Of a stretch of DNA of 64,000 nt, positions 33,944 through 48,346 are shown piece after piece. The first letter of the stretch is position 1, and each line of letters begins with the position of its first letter. The DNA lies in the NCBI GenBank assembly GCA_964017145.1, contig OZ024842.1, positions 1,116,001 to 1,180,000 on the forward strand. The letters run 5' to 3'. This DNA is from Agrocybe praecox (taxonomy: Eukaryota; Basidiomycota; Agaricomycetes; Agaricales; Agrocybaceae). Under the pieces are notes generated by a model that saw only the letters and a list, made by a program, of their open reading frames with translations, searched no databases and had not been told where the DNA came from. Made by a program: the position numbers and the translations under genes.

Positions 33944-36054
33944 ATGAGGCGCCTATTTCTTCCTTTTTCTGACGAGTTCTTTGACAGCTGTCAAGAAGTT
34001 TTGATCGACCTTCAATTCGATCAGCACATTAGTATCTCGAGCAATCTCGCTCAAACACTCGCTCAAACACAAACTGTGAGATACATTGACCTCCCTACAC
34101 TGCTCCTTACTTATTTGCTTTCTATCAGAAAGCGTCCATATTTATTATTCATCAAGACTCATCATGGAGAACTTGGTCGCTTGGTGGACACCGAGAAATC
34201 AAAAGAAGGGCTCATAGGTGAGTACATACCTACGCCATTCACTTCTCTTCATACTCATTCCTCTCAGGTTCGGCGGACACCAGAAAATCGAATTTGCGCA
34301 TTTCGGGTACGCATTCCTTGGGCGTAAGTCATTGTTTACCTCTTCCGTTTTTCCCCTACTCATTCCGTACAGCATAAGCACGGGACCGTCCTAGTCTCTC
34401 TCTCGGGTGCGAAACAGGACGTACCTACGTCTTTTTCGCTCCACGTTCCCAGAGTTCACGTTTACAGTGTTCGGCGGACCCAATTGGACGCTCTGGTGTA
34501 TATACAGTCGTTGGCACGGCACGGATCGGCGGACGAACAAAGTAAGTTAACATGTACCTCGGTTGCTTCGTCCCTTACTCATTCATTCTCTAGTCATTTA
34601 CATTGAAGATTCTATGAATCAGGAATCGCAAACAGAGCTCGGCGGACGCACTAAAATCGAATTTCCAGTTTTCGGGTACTCCGCTGTGAGTAAACATTCG
34701 ATCTACCTTGCCTCTCCCACTAAATTCTACCCTATACATAGAGAATTGGCTCGGCGGATGTACCAAAAACAAGTTTGTGAATTCACTTGTATTTTTGGAT
34801 GTAAGTGAACATATGTTTCATTCGTTCTACCCCTCACTTACGCTAATCTTCCTAGGAAACTACCACGAAGCATGCTACGTCACTCCGTCTCGCATTCCGT
34901 GTTCGGTTCCCATGGCTTACGAGATTTTGGGGTCAACCAGAATGTGAGTAGATGTTTACCCGCTCATCATCCTTCTATACTCACTTACGTTTTGTATCAG
35001 TACACAGGCCTTAGTACGGGAAACCAGCTCGGCGGAAGTAGAAAAATCATGTTTGTCTATTTTTAGACGTAAGCGAACATATCTCTTTCATTTACTTTGG
35101 ACCTTACTCATTGTTTTCAACTAGTCTCCATCGCTTTCTCGTACCGAATGTCCCAAGTGACCGGTGTCCAAACCATACTCATTTAAGTGGTACGCGACCC
35201 CATTCAGTGCGCAATATAAACACATTCTGATATAGAGATCTCGTTTAGCGGACGCACGAATACCGATTCTTCAATTTCTGGAGCTGAAATTCACTGAAAT
35301 AGGAGAGGGAGAACTCGTGTTTGGGACGCTGTACATGGCTATAACACCTATGTTAATCAGATGCAAATAGTCTGCAAGTTAGCATTCCATTCACGTTGCC
35401 CCTTACTTTTTTTCTATTAGTCTCCATCGCTTTCTTGTATCGAATGCCCTAAGTGACCCGAGCTAGGTAGGCCCTTGCTGTGGTGGTACGTAGCCCAATC
35501 TAATTTCTAACGTAAACTCCATCTGACATGAATATTCAGTTCGGCGGACGCGCAAATATTGACTTTTCGATTTCTGTACCCTAGGATCATCGAAACTGGG
35601 TGGGATTCACGATTTCCACGACGCGCCAATCATGTGCCTGATGAACTGTGAAGATTTCAATGAGGTTTATGACCTGATAGATGGTCTAACCTTCTGAAAT
35701 ACGGCCAACTTTCTTTGGACTGTCAAAGGCCCCCTGACATTATGTACTATCTCACGCCGGGATCACCCCAAACTTGAACATCGGCTTTGCCAGCGCTAGG
35801 TACCAACGCGCTCAAGATATTTCTGGACCTTCCGAGCGAGGCCATATGCACCCTTGGCCATGATGACGTACCGAACGCGCATCCATGTTCGCCTTCTCAC
35901 CAGGTTCATATAACCGGCTCCGACGAATTACCCAACTATTTGCCGGATCCATCCATATCTTGACACACACTCTTCCAAAACTACACCCTGCATGCCGTTA
36001 CGCAATACGAAATATCGTTCGTCGGACATGCAAAAATGAACTTTGCAAGTGATT
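33944..36054 (+). repeat. X region a exon-intron repeats (copy 2)
   Basis: Copy of the region at 25520-27630, shifted by 8,424 bp, with no difference seen by eye. Confidence 0.6.
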
Positions 36055-38290
36055 CCATTTTCCATGAACCTTCTTGTCAAAATGAAGGAGTCTGTTAGCG
36101 AACAATTACTGGACTCGTAGCTACGTAACCCTTGTAATCACTCTATGTACATGCCTAGCCACCTTTGTTATTTTGTTAGGCTCAAGTTACGGAATGTAGA
36201 CCTCGTCACGGACTCTGTAGACGTTTCGTCCATTCGTAGCACTTAGTTACACACTAGGTACGCTTACAAGACCTACAAAGCATTATGAGTACAGGTAGCA
36301 CAAGTTATCGAGCAAGTACGCGTCATTTTATTACTGATTCTCTTGGTGGAACTGCATGTACTAGGTAGAAATCAGAACGAGTCATATATTACAGGAATCC
36401 ATTCTTATTTCACTCATTCTGTTGTTTTAAGACGCTTGAAGCATTCACTTCAGCGTGATGTGTATATAGCCCTAAAGGAAACTCTTGATACTTGGGTATA
36501 TTTTGAGTGTGAAATTCGCAAATTTCTCACTGTAGAAGCGACTGAGTACGGACACTACACTTTCATATAGTGCGTAAAGTAATACCATTTCATACGTTGG
36601 GTCGACTAGAAGTCATTTGAATGAAAATAACGTACAGATTCAAGTGATGTTAGCAACCGGTGGTGAATGTGATCTCCGATGTCTTGATTTAAATATCAGC
36701 TCTGTATGCATTGTCTCGGAGACGGGGGCCTCTAGATAAGCTAGATTAGGTGTATTGTAGACCAATTAATGCGTGTATATGACATGTGCGGCGCGTGCGC
36801 AAGTTGCGCTCCAAGATCGTGTGGCATGCATTTAGGCGCCCGTGGATGCGACTTCATTGAATCACCATCTTCTCGCCCTTGTACTCAAAAAGCAGGGCTA
36901 TTACAGCAATATACACACATACATATACCATACCATACCATAAATCCCTGCTTGATTGTCCACAGTCAATCGTACGATGGTCCCAAAGTCTCGAGGGGTG
37001 CCCCATCCCCATCCCCAACCTAACCTTCATCCCAACCCCAGTTTCCCGTTCTTTTCTGCATTAAAAGGACTTCTAAACTAGCGTGCGGCGTTGCCTGCGG
37101 ATATAAGCATCGCCGAGTCTACCGTGCTGCCAATCAACAGAACTAGAACGACAAGTTTCGTTGTCGAGTAAGGGTGAATATGGGATTGAAGCGCGAATGC
37201 AGAATATGCAAAGTTAGCTGAAATGGAGCTTTTCTCTGGGCTTGGATGTACGTACCGAGATAGGGGTTTAATCGTAAGTTGAGATTTGAGTGGACGCTGG
37301 AGTGATTGAGTGAAGTGAAGTGAAGATCCTGTACATAGGTTGGTATTAGCGCCCTCTGCCGCACGTAGGAAGCTCAAAGTGTAAAGTGCAATTAATCACA
37401 AGATTCAGAGTTTTTATGCATGCTCATCTTTGATACTAGTACACTTATGTATATTCTGCACTCGTATGACTACACAATCGACTAATCTCGGCCCATTGAT
37501 GTGTTTTCTTCTCGTAAATCCTGTCTTGATTGTAACGTATGTGCATCAAATTTCAGTTTTTTTTCGAGTTCTTTGAACTTGATATCAGTATGCCGTTAGT
37601 ATTTATTCGTTTACGAGTGCGCTGACGTACACGTCAACCATCGAGTCCAAGTTTTCGAACTTGCAGACTTGAGAACCTTTGAAATAACGACATGTTTGAG
37701 AAACTCGCGCTAGGGATGATATGCCAAATTTGATATTTCTTCACCATGTGAAGGATAAGTCCAAGGCCTTGTGAGAAAGTACTCGCAATAGCAGAAGTTA
37801 GCGCGCCTCGAATGCAATCTCAAAGTACGCAATATTTTCGGTTGTAATGATTTGTCGAGTATCTGCGGCATTACTGTCTCAATAAACGCGACTTGGTGAA
37901 GACGTTCGAATTTCACGGAAAGGTGACATTTCATTTCCATGTATTACATACATGAAATACAACTAGATAAAAAGAAAGAAGAACTAGAACTCACCGCAGC
38001 AGTTACGAGATACGAAACCGAACCGAAAAAGGAGGAGGAAATGCTAAACAAAAGGGAAACTCGGCAAACGAGCATGTCATCGTCGCCAAGTCTCGTCAGG
38101 GTCCTTTACACAGGGAGGGAAAAAAGGTATATAACACGTACCTTGTTCTCTTCCATTTCTTCATTCCAGCAATCTTCAGCTGGTTTTCCCTCCTCCTCTC
38201 CTCTCCACTCCACAACCCTCTCTATGCCGTGCTACACGGCATAGCATCCATCCGCCGCCGCCGCCATCACCGACAAGGGACTCGACTAGA

Positions 38291-39774
38291 ATGTTGTCTT
38301 TTGTGTCGAGGCTGTCTGGAAGAGAACGGGCATGCTACGACACCATTGAAGAGGTAAGCAAACCATCTGGCATGATAAATGACCAATACTAACCTATTTG
38401 CAACATTCGGTTCGACTCTACTCGACTTCTGAAACTCGTAGCGGTGACTATCGGCCGTCTTGAAGATCGTGGGCGCGCCTAGGACAACATCGAGTGTCCA
38501 TCAACAAGCGATTTGACTCGCTTGCTCAAAGATCGTAGGCGCACTGCAAGAGGTAAGCACACATATTTCACAAAGATAACTAACCAGTACTCACCGATTT
38601 TCGATCCAGATTTGCTCCCGAATGGCAAGGTCAGTTTGCGCTGCTTTTGACCCACCATCATCGAAACTTATGTTCTTCCACGTTCCACAGAACGATCCGC
38701 GTCTTTCGAAGTTCATGGTAGTCGAGGAGAACCGGATGTGGATGAGCTATGGCTAGCTGAGTAGGCGACTTGTCGGGACGGTGTAGGGAGGTGACAGCAG
38801 CAAGAAGGGTGTATGGCAGGATCGAACCTGCTGTAAGAGCGAGTCGGTATGGTCAGTGATTCATTCCCTATGAAGAGCGAACTACAGCTAACCTGTTTTC
38901 CATGCGCCACCTACAACTCGTTCATCGTTCATCGCCGACGTAATCAACAACTCATTAGGTCGTCCTTGGGTTGCGGCCCTCTCGAAAATCGTCCACACAT
39001 TGCAACTTCATTAACAATGTAAGCACGGTATCTGGGATGACAACGAATCAGTACTCACAAACTTTTCTACCCATCTCCGCTCCCAAACATCCATCGTTCA
39101 CGGTACGGTGCTTTTCGACCCATCTTCGTCGAATCCATCTTCGTCCACAGAGCTGTCCGCGCCATTGGAATTTGCATAATACTCAAGGGTCGGATGTGGA
39201 TGGCAGTACGGGGCATGTCGGGATGGTACAAAAAGCTGACAGCAGCGAGAAGGGGATTGAATGAGTGGGCGAGATCAGTAAGCCACCTCCTATGAGGACC
39301 GAACTACCGCTTACCTATTCTCCACCCAGAACTGCTGGTAGCGTTGGGTTGCAGCCCTCTCAAGGATCGTGGGCACGCTACAACGAGGTAAGGACACAAT
39401 TCATAGTGGTAACAAACATGTACTGACCTACTTTCAATCCATCGCTCGTAGCGTTGAGTTACGATCCTCTCAAAGATCATGGGCAGGCTACAACGGGGTA
39501 AGGACACAGTTCAGTGCTAACAAACCTATTTGCCAGGTCAGTATGCGGGGTATGGCGGGGGGATGAGATGGGTGAGGACGGGTATGACTGGCATGCCATT
39601 TATCGGAACGGGTGCAGAGAGCTGACTGGAGGGAGAGGAGTGTTCCGTGACATTGAATTCACGGTACGATGTGTCGTTGGGCAGGTCAGTGTGTGACGTT
39701 TTCATCCCGTAATCGTCGAAATTCATCCTTCTCGACAGAATGATGGTCCTCGTGAGTAGATGGATGGAGGAGGA
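38291..39774 (+). repeat. X region b composite repeats (copy 2)
   Basis: Copy of the region at 29867-31350, shifted by 8,424 bp, including the upstream hairpin at 38222-38244. Confidence 0.55.
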
Positions 39775-39835
39775 GCTGACGCGGTGCTAGAGATAACGCG
39801 AACGGCTAGTGACGCATGTGAATGGGGATCGTGGA

Positions 39836-39922
39836 TCGGTGAAGTGTGTGGCGTACAAATATCAGCAGAACCATAGCTGCGAAGCAGAAGAAGAGTCCTG
39901 GAATTGCTGGTGATGCTGCCAT
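39836..39922 (-). pseudogene. SUR7/PalI exon 1 fragment (copy 3)
   Basis: Same 22-codon exon 1 fragment as at 31412-31498, with an intact ATG at 39922. Confidence 0.85.
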
Positions 39923-40966
39923 TGAGGTATGAGAAAGAGGGAGACAAAGATTTGAGGAGGATAAAAAATAGAGAGTTCATAAAGGTCTGTCTAGCGTCAT
40001 AGACAAATACCCCTGTGGGAATTGTGACGTCCGTCCAATTTCTATTTCGGGACCCAAGAGTAACACAGCCTCCCCTGATCATACACCATCTCTTGTCGCA
40101 CTCGTACTCTTGCAATACTCTTGACAAAATTCTTGAAACATTCGTAATATAACTGGCTTCTTTATAGACCATTTCTTGAGGGCTGCCTCAACCTCACCAG
40201 TAAGAGTGGATATCTGTAACCTGGGCCCTGGCTGGAGCTCCATCCTAATCCGTCGCTGACGTTCATCGGAGAATTGGAACCCAATGACGAAAGTTGGGGT
40301 CCATGCCAAGTATAACCACAAAAAGGCGGGCCTTTCGCAGCACTTAGCTCCGGTTTAACATGAGGGTATAGCGTTTGATTTTGAAAGAAAGCAAGGATCT
40401 CAGGCACTAAGATTAATCGTACGTGGGTTTTCCCCATGTGTTGAAATTAATAAGTTAAGACGTAGTGTCCCTTGGCCAGGCCAACAATTAATTCTATTAT
40501 ATACCTCTTGTGCACAGCAATCATCTGCTCTTATAAAAATTAATTCTATACTTCTTGTAAATAACAATCGAATCTCGTGTAGGATTAGTTCTATTGCAGG
40601 TCACAGTAGAGATTATTTTACACATAATGATACAATTAATTCTACCCTGGGTATCAGGTGCTCGTTTAAATTTGGGCGCTTATCGTGCAACTGTGCGACT
40701 TGCTGATGGTGGTTTCGGCTCTGCCACAGCTTCTGACATATGCTTGGGTACTGTGAATGTTGTGTTGATCATGTAGACGGTAGATATGCAAATAGCGTGC
40801 AATATTCTACCAGTGTGGTATGCTATTTGTAACATGTACAAATAGACCTGCTTTGTGTCATTACTTACTCATAGCACAACTGACGCGTCGTCGCTTCATC
40901 TGCTTCTGCGCATCAAGAGTCTCGATAAGAGACTTTCTCCTCCTTTTTTTGCTAGTAATTTTCGGA

Positions 40967-41994
40967 ATGCAGAGTCAATTATCTGGCCAGTTCCCTTTTG
41001 GTAGCAATCCTCAGTCGCAGCCTGCCGACCCTTCCCAGTCAAACCAGATTGGGGCACCCAATGCTCAACAAGGAAGCCAGCCTTTCCTGGGGGGCACTTT
41101 CCAAAGCAACCTAATGCCAGTACCACTGGATAAACTTCGCTTTGACCCATTATTCAAGAATTTCTGTGCGAAAAGTAATCTGAAGCCAGACCCTCGCTTG
41201 CTCAATCTAGGTATTGGGACTGTCGAACTTCACCGCCTTCACGTTGAAGTGATGAAAGAGGGCGGTTTCGCGAGAGTGCGTTATTATGTCCTAAAAGGGT
41301 GAGGCAATCATTTCTAAATTGTTGGGTATAGGTTGAGCAGAACGATGTGTGGAACATTATCGGAGCCCGTCTTGGTTTTGCTCTATTTCCTAGTACTGAC
41401 GTCGAGCCTGAAAAATCTGGTCCGGGAGTAGCCCAAGCTTTGATACACATTTACAAGGAATACCTTCAACATTTCGACGCCTGGTATATCGCCCAGTCAA
41501 TCGAGAATCAGAAGAAGATGCAGGCTGCTAATGCCAACATGGTGGCACACATGACCGCTTTTCGCTGGGGGCCACAACAGATGCAACATGTTGTTCAACT
41601 TTCGCATATGTCAGTTCCAGATCTACACGCTCGGGGGATCGATGGGAAGACTATTTCCTTTGTTGAGACACATCGGCTCAGCTTACAAAGGGCTTTGCAA
41701 GAACAGGAAGCATTCCAAAGCATGATACGTCTCAATCCTTCAGGTGTTGAGGTGAACCAACTGCCAGATCACAATGGTGGTCTAGTTGCTCGTCCAGGTA
41801 TGGGCACCTTCCCTGGTAACAACAATCCTGCCTCCCAGATCAATAGCGCTGCAGCAAATATAGTTCGTCAGCAGCTTTTGCAGCAACAACATATCATTCA
41901 GCAGCAGCAGCAGCAATCCCATCTCCTCGCGAATGGTCAAAATGCGGCGCAAGATCCGAGGGTTTCCGCTGAAAGTATGATGAACTTGTTTTAG
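40967..41994 (+). pseudogene. Truncated ARID/SWI1-like gene, copy 3
   Basis: Exons 40967-41275 and 41332-41994, identical to copy 2, including the stop reached in X. Confidence 0.85.
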
Positions 41995-42367
41995 AAATTG
42001 AAAATTTGATACGGCAGCAAAATTTCCCCTCCCTTCTTTTTCGAACCGACATGATCTCCCCTCCCCCGAAGGGCAAAGAAAATCAGAACAACCAGATAGT
42101 AATGCATACGTTCAACATGACATGATGAGGGAATAGCACGACACACTACCCAAAGGTAGACCCTCCTTTATAACTTTTTTCTACCCAAACTCACGTGTGT
42201 CAGCCCACTCAGATCAACAAAAACCTCGCTAGTACATACCGTGTTTACACGTGTCCATACGCGTAAACCGTTCTCCTATATATGACACGTAACGTCTTTC
42301 TCCGTCTGACCTCTTACTCGCTATCCCTCAACAACGACAGAATCACTGAGCGGACACCCAAACATCA

Positions 42368-44478
42368 ATGAGGCGCCTATTTCTTCCTTTTTCTGACGAG
42401 TTCTTTGACAGCTGTCAAGAAGTTTTGATCGACCTTCAATTCGATCAGCACATTAGTATCTCGAGCAATCTCGCTCAAACACTCGCTCAAACACAAACTG
42501 TGAGATACATTGACCTCCCTACACTGCTCCTTACTTATTTGCTTTCTATCAGAAAGCGTCCATATTTATTATTCATCAAGACTCATCATGGAGAACTTGG
42601 TCGCTTGGTGGACACCGAGAAATCAAAAGAAGGGCTCATAGGTGAGTACATACCTACGCCATTCACTTCTCTTCATACTCATTCCTCTCAGGTTCGGCGG
42701 ACACCAGAAAATCGAATTTGCGCATTTCGGGTACGCATTCCTTGGGCGTAAGTCATTGTTTACCTCTTCCGTTTTTCCCCTACTCATTCCGTACAGCATA
42801 AGCACGGGACCGTCCTAGTCTCTCTCTCGGGTGCGAAACAGGACGTACCTACGTCTTTTTCGCTCCACGTTCCCAGAGTTCACGTTTACAGTGTTCGGCG
42901 GACCCAATTGGACGCTCTGGTGTATATACAGTCGTTGGCACGGCACGGATCGGCGGACGAACAAAGTAAGTTAACATGTACCTCGGTTGCTTCGTCCCTT
43001 ACTCATTCATTCTCTAGTCATTTACATTGAAGATTCTATGAATCAGGAATCGCAAACAGAGCTCGGCGGACGCACTAAAATCGAATTTCCAGTTTTCGGG
43101 TACTCCGCTGTGAGTAAACATTCGATCTACCTTGCCTCTCCCACTAAATTCTACCCTATACATAGAGAATTGGCTCGGCGGATGTACCAAAAACAAGTTT
43201 GTGAATTCACTTGTATTTTTGGATGTAAGTGAACATATGTTTCATTCGTTCTACCCCTCACTTACGCTAATCTTCCTAGGAAACTACCACGAAGCATGCT
43301 ACGTCACTCCGTCTCGCATTCCGTGTTCGGTTCCCATGGCTTACGAGATTTTGGGGTCAACCAGAATGTGAGTAGATGTTTACCCGCTCATCATCCTTCT
43401 ATACTCACTTACGTTTTGTATCAGTACACAGGCCTTAGTACGGGAAACCAGCTCGGCGGAAGTAGAAAAATCATGTTTGTCTATTTTTAGACGTAAGCGA
43501 ACATATCTCTTTCATTTACTTTGGACCTTACTCATTGTTTTCAACTAGTCTCCATCGCTTTCTCGTACCGAATGTCCCAAGTGACCGGTGTCCAAACCAT
43601 ACTCATTTAAGTGGTACGCGACCCCATTCAGTGCGCAATATAAACACATTCTGATATAGAGATCTCGTTTAGCGGACGCACGAATACCGATTCTTCAATT
43701 TCTGGAGCTGAAATTCACTGAAATAGGAGAGGGAGAACTCGTGTTTGGGACGCTGTACATGGCTATAACACCTATGTTAATCAGATGCAAATAGTCTGCA
43801 AGTTAGCATTCCATTCACGTTGCCCCTTACTTTTTTTCTATTAGTCTCCATCGCTTTCTTGTATCGAATGCCCTAAGTGACCCGAGCTAGGTAGGCCCTT
43901 GCTGTGGTGGTACGTAGCCCAATCTAATTTCTAACGTAAACTCCATCTGACATGAATATTCAGTTCGGCGGACGCGCAAATATTGACTTTTCGATTTCTG
44001 TACCCTAGGATCATCGAAACTGGGTGGGATTCACGATTTCCACGACGCGCCAATCATGTGCCTGATGAACTGTGAAGATTTCAATGAGGTTTATGACCTG
44101 ATAGATGGTCTAACCTTCTGAAATACGGCCAACTTTCTTTGGACTGTCAAAGGCCCCCTGACATTATGTACTATCTCACGCCGGGATCACCCCAAACTTG
44201 AACATCGGCTTTGCCAGCGCTAGGTACCAACGCGCTCAAGATATTTCTGGACCTTCCGAGCGAGGCCATATGCACCCTTGGCCATGATGACGTACCGAAC
44301 GCGCATCCATGTTCGCCTTCTCACCAGGTTCATATAACCGGCTCCGACGAATTACCCAACTATTTGCCGGATCCATCCATATCTTGACACACACTCTTCC
44401 AAAACTACACCCTGCATGCCGTTACGCAATACGAAATATCGTTCGTCGGACATGCAAAAATGAACTTTGCAAGTGATT
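42368..44478 (+). repeat. X region a exon-intron repeats (copy 3)
   Basis: Third copy of the TCGGCGGAC repeat region, identical by eye to the first two. Confidence 0.6.
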
Positions 44479-46714
44479 CCATTTTCCATGAACCTTCTTG
44501 TCAAAATGAAGGAGTCTGTTAGCGAACAATTACTGGACTCGTAGCTACGTAACCCTTGTAATCACTCTATGTACATGCCTAGCCACCTTTGTTATTTTGT
44601 TAGGCTCAAGTTACGGAATGTAGACCTCGTCACGGACTCTGTAGACGTTTCGTCCATTCGTAGCACTTAGTTACACACTAGGTACGCTTACAAGACCTAC
44701 AAAGCATTATGAGTACAGGTAGCACAAGTTATCGAGCAAGTACGCGTCATTTTATTACTGATTCTCTTGGTGGAACTGCATGTACTAGGTAGAAATCAGA
44801 ACGAGTCATATATTACAGGAATCCATTCTTATTTCACTCATTCTGTTGTTTTAAGACGCTTGAAGCATTCACTTCAGCGTGATGTGTATATAGCCCTAAA
44901 GGAAACTCTTGATACTTGGGTATATTTTGAGTGTGAAATTCGCAAATTTCTCACTGTAGAAGCGACTGAGTACGGACACTACACTTTCATATAGTGCGTA
45001 AAGTAATACCATTTCATACGTTGGGTCGACTAGAAGTCATTTGAATGAAAATAACGTACAGATTCAAGTGATGTTAGCAACCGGTGGTGAATGTGATCTC
45101 CGATGTCTTGATTTAAATATCAGCTCTGTATGCATTGTCTCGGAGACGGGGGCCTCTAGATAAGCTAGATTAGGTGTATTGTAGACCAATTAATGCGTGT
45201 ATATGACATGTGCGGCGCGTGCGCAAGTTGCGCTCCAAGATCGTGTGGCATGCATTTAGGCGCCCGTGGATGCGACTTCATTGAATCACCATCTTCTCGC
45301 CCTTGTACTCAAAAAGCAGGGCTATTACAGCAATATACACACATACATATACCATACCATACCATAAATCCCTGCTTGATTGTCCACAGTCAATCGTACG
45401 ATGGTCCCAAAGTCTCGAGGGGTGCCCCATCCCCATCCCCAACCTAACCTTCATCCCAACCCCAGTTTCCCGTTCTTTTCTGCATTAAAAGGACTTCTAA
45501 ACTAGCGTGCGGCGTTGCCTGCGGATATAAGCATCGCCGAGTCTACCGTGCTGCCAATCAACAGAACTAGAACGACAAGTTTCGTTGTCGAGTAAGGGTG
45601 AATATGGGATTGAAGCGCGAATGCAGAATATGCAAAGTTAGCTGAAATGGAGCTTTTCTCTGGGCTTGGATGTACGTACCGAGATAGGGGTTTAATCGTA
45701 AGTTGAGATTTGAGTGGACGCTGGAGTGATTGAGTGAAGTGAAGTGAAGATCCTGTACATAGGTTGGTATTAGCGCCCTCTGCCGCACGTAGGAAGCTCA
45801 AAGTGTAAAGTGCAATTAATCACAAGATTCAGAGTTTTTATGCATGCTCATCTTTGATACTAGTACACTTATGTATATTCTGCACTCGTATGACTACACA
45901 ATCGACTAATCTCGGCCCATTGATGTGTTTTCTTCTCGTAAATCCTGTCTTGATTGTAACGTATGTGCATCAAATTTCAGTTTTTTTTCGAGTTCTTTGA
46001 ACTTGATATCAGTATGCCGTTAGTATTTATTCGTTTACGAGTGCGCTGACGTACACGTCAACCATCGAGTCCAAGTTTTCGAACTTGCAGACTTGAGAAC
46101 CTTTGAAATAACGACATGTTTGAGAAACTCGCGCTAGGGATGATATGCCAAATTTGATATTTCTTCACCATGTGAAGGATAAGTCCAAGGCCTTGTGAGA
46201 AAGTACTCGCAATAGCAGAAGTTAGCGCGCCTCGAATGCAATCTCAAAGTACGCAATATTTTCGGTTGTAATGATTTGTCGAGTATCTGCGGCATTACTG
46301 TCTCAATAAACGCGACTTGGTGAAGACGTTCGAATTTCACGGAAAGGTGACATTTCATTTCCATGTATTACATACATGAAATACAACTAGATAAAAAGAA
46401 AGAAGAACTAGAACTCACCGCAGCAGTTACGAGATACGAAACCGAACCGAAAAAGGAGGAGGAAATGCTAAACAAAAGGGAAACTCGGCAAACGAGCATG
46501 TCATCGTCGCCAAGTCTCGTCAGGGTCCTTTACACAGGGAGGGAAAAAAGGTATATAACACGTACCTTGTTCTCTTCCATTTCTTCATTCCAGCAATCTT
46601 CAGCTGGTTTTCCCTCCTCCTCTCCTCTCCACTCCACAACCCTCTCTATGCCGTGCTACACGGCATAGCATCCATCCGCCGCCGCCGCCATCACCGACAA
46701 GGGACTCGACTAGA

Positions 46715-48198
46715 ATGTTGTCTTTTGTGTCGAGGCTGTCTGGAAGAGAACGGGCATGCTACGACACCATTGAAGAGGTAAGCAAACCATCTGGCATGAT
46801 AAATGACCAATACTAACCTATTTGCAACATTCGGTTCGACTCTACTCGACTTCTGAAACTCGTAGCGGTGACTATCGGCCGTCTTGAAGATCGTGGGCGC
46901 GCCTAGGACAACATCGAGTGTCCATCAACAAGCGATTTGACTCGCTTGCTCAAAGATCGTAGGCGCACTGCAAGAGGTAAGCACACATATTTCACAAAGA
47001 TAACTAACCAGTACTCACCGATTTTCGATCCAGATTTGCTCCCGAATGGCAAGGTCAGTTTGCGCTGCTTTTGACCCACCATCATCGAAACTTATGTTCT
47101 TCCACGTTCCACAGAACGATCCGCGTCTTTCGAAGTTCATGGTAGTCGAGGAGAACCGGATGTGGATGAGCTATGGCTAGCTGAGTAGGCGACTTGTCGG
47201 GACGGTGTAGGGAGGTGACAGCAGCAAGAAGGGTGTATGGCAGGATCGAACCTGCTGTAAGAGCGAGTCGGTATGGTCAGTGATTCATTCCCTATGAAGA
47301 GCGAACTACAGCTAACCTGTTTTCCATGCGCCACCTACAACTCGTTCATCGTTCATCGCCGACGTAATCAACAACTCATTAGGTCGTCCTTGGGTTGCGG
47401 CCCTCTCGAAAATCGTCCACACATTGCAACTTCATTAACAATGTAAGCACGGTATCTGGGATGACAACGAATCAGTACTCACAAACTTTTCTACCCATCT
47501 CCGCTCCCAAACATCCATCGTTCACGGTACGGTGCTTTTCGACCCATCTTCGTCGAATCCATCTTCGTCCACAGAGCTGTCCGCGCCATTGGAATTTGCA
47601 TAATACTCAAGGGTCGGATGTGGATGGCAGTACGGGGCATGTCGGGATGGTACAAAAAGCTGACAGCAGCGAGAAGGGGATTGAATGAGTGGGCGAGATC
47701 AGTAAGCCACCTCCTATGAGGACCGAACTACCGCTTACCTATTCTCCACCCAGAACTGCTGGTAGCGTTGGGTTGCAGCCCTCTCAAGGATCGTGGGCAC
47801 GCTACAACGAGGTAAGGACACAATTCATAGTGGTAACAAACATGTACTGACCTACTTTCAATCCATCGCTCGTAGCGTTGAGTTACGATCCTCTCAAAGA
47901 TCATGGGCAGGCTACAACGGGGTAAGGACACAGTTCAGTGCTAACAAACCTATTTGCCAGGTCAGTATGCGGGGTATGGCGGGGGGATGAGATGGGTGAG
48001 GACGGGTATGACTGGCATGCCATTTATCGGAACGGGTGCAGAGAGCTGACTGGAGGGAGAGGAGTGTTCCGTGACATTGAATTCACGGTACGATGTGTCG
48101 TTGGGCAGGTCAGTGTGTGACGTTTTCATCCCGTAATCGTCGAAATTCATCCTTCTCGACAGAATGATGGTCCTCGTGAGTAGATGGATGGAGGAGGA
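46715..48198 (+). repeat. X region b composite repeats (copy 3)
   Basis: Third copy of the composite repeat region; its leader hairpin is at 46646-46668. Confidence 0.55.
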
Positions 48199-48259
48199 GC
48201 TGACGCGGTGCTAGAGATAACGCGAACGGCTAGTGACGCATGTGAATGGGGATCGTGGA

Positions 48260-48346
48260 TCGGTGAAGTGTGTGGCGTACAAATATCAGCAGAACCATAG
48301 CTGCGAAGCAGAAGAAGAGTCCTGGAATTGCTGGTGATGCTGCCAT
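48260..48346 (-). pseudogene. SUR7/PalI exon 1 fragment (copy 4)
   Basis: Same exon 1 fragment as at 31412-31498, with its ATG at 48346. It now lies upstream of the intact ARID gene as a leftover of the divergent arrangement. Confidence 0.85.

Larger units (their letters stand above)
31412..39835. repeat. Tandem unit 2 (D2 + X)
   Basis: Second unit, 8,424 bp. D2 is 31412-33546 and X is 33547-39835. It appears identical to unit 3 throughout, and its X matches the X of unit 1. The left junction with the previous X lies within the sequence ATCGGTGAAG at about 31411-31420. Confidence 0.92.
39836..48259. repeat. Tandem unit 3 (D3 + X)
   Basis: Third unit, 8,424 bp. D3 is 39836-41970 and X is 41971-48259. 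All open frames in it translate identically to those of unit 2. Confidence 0.92.
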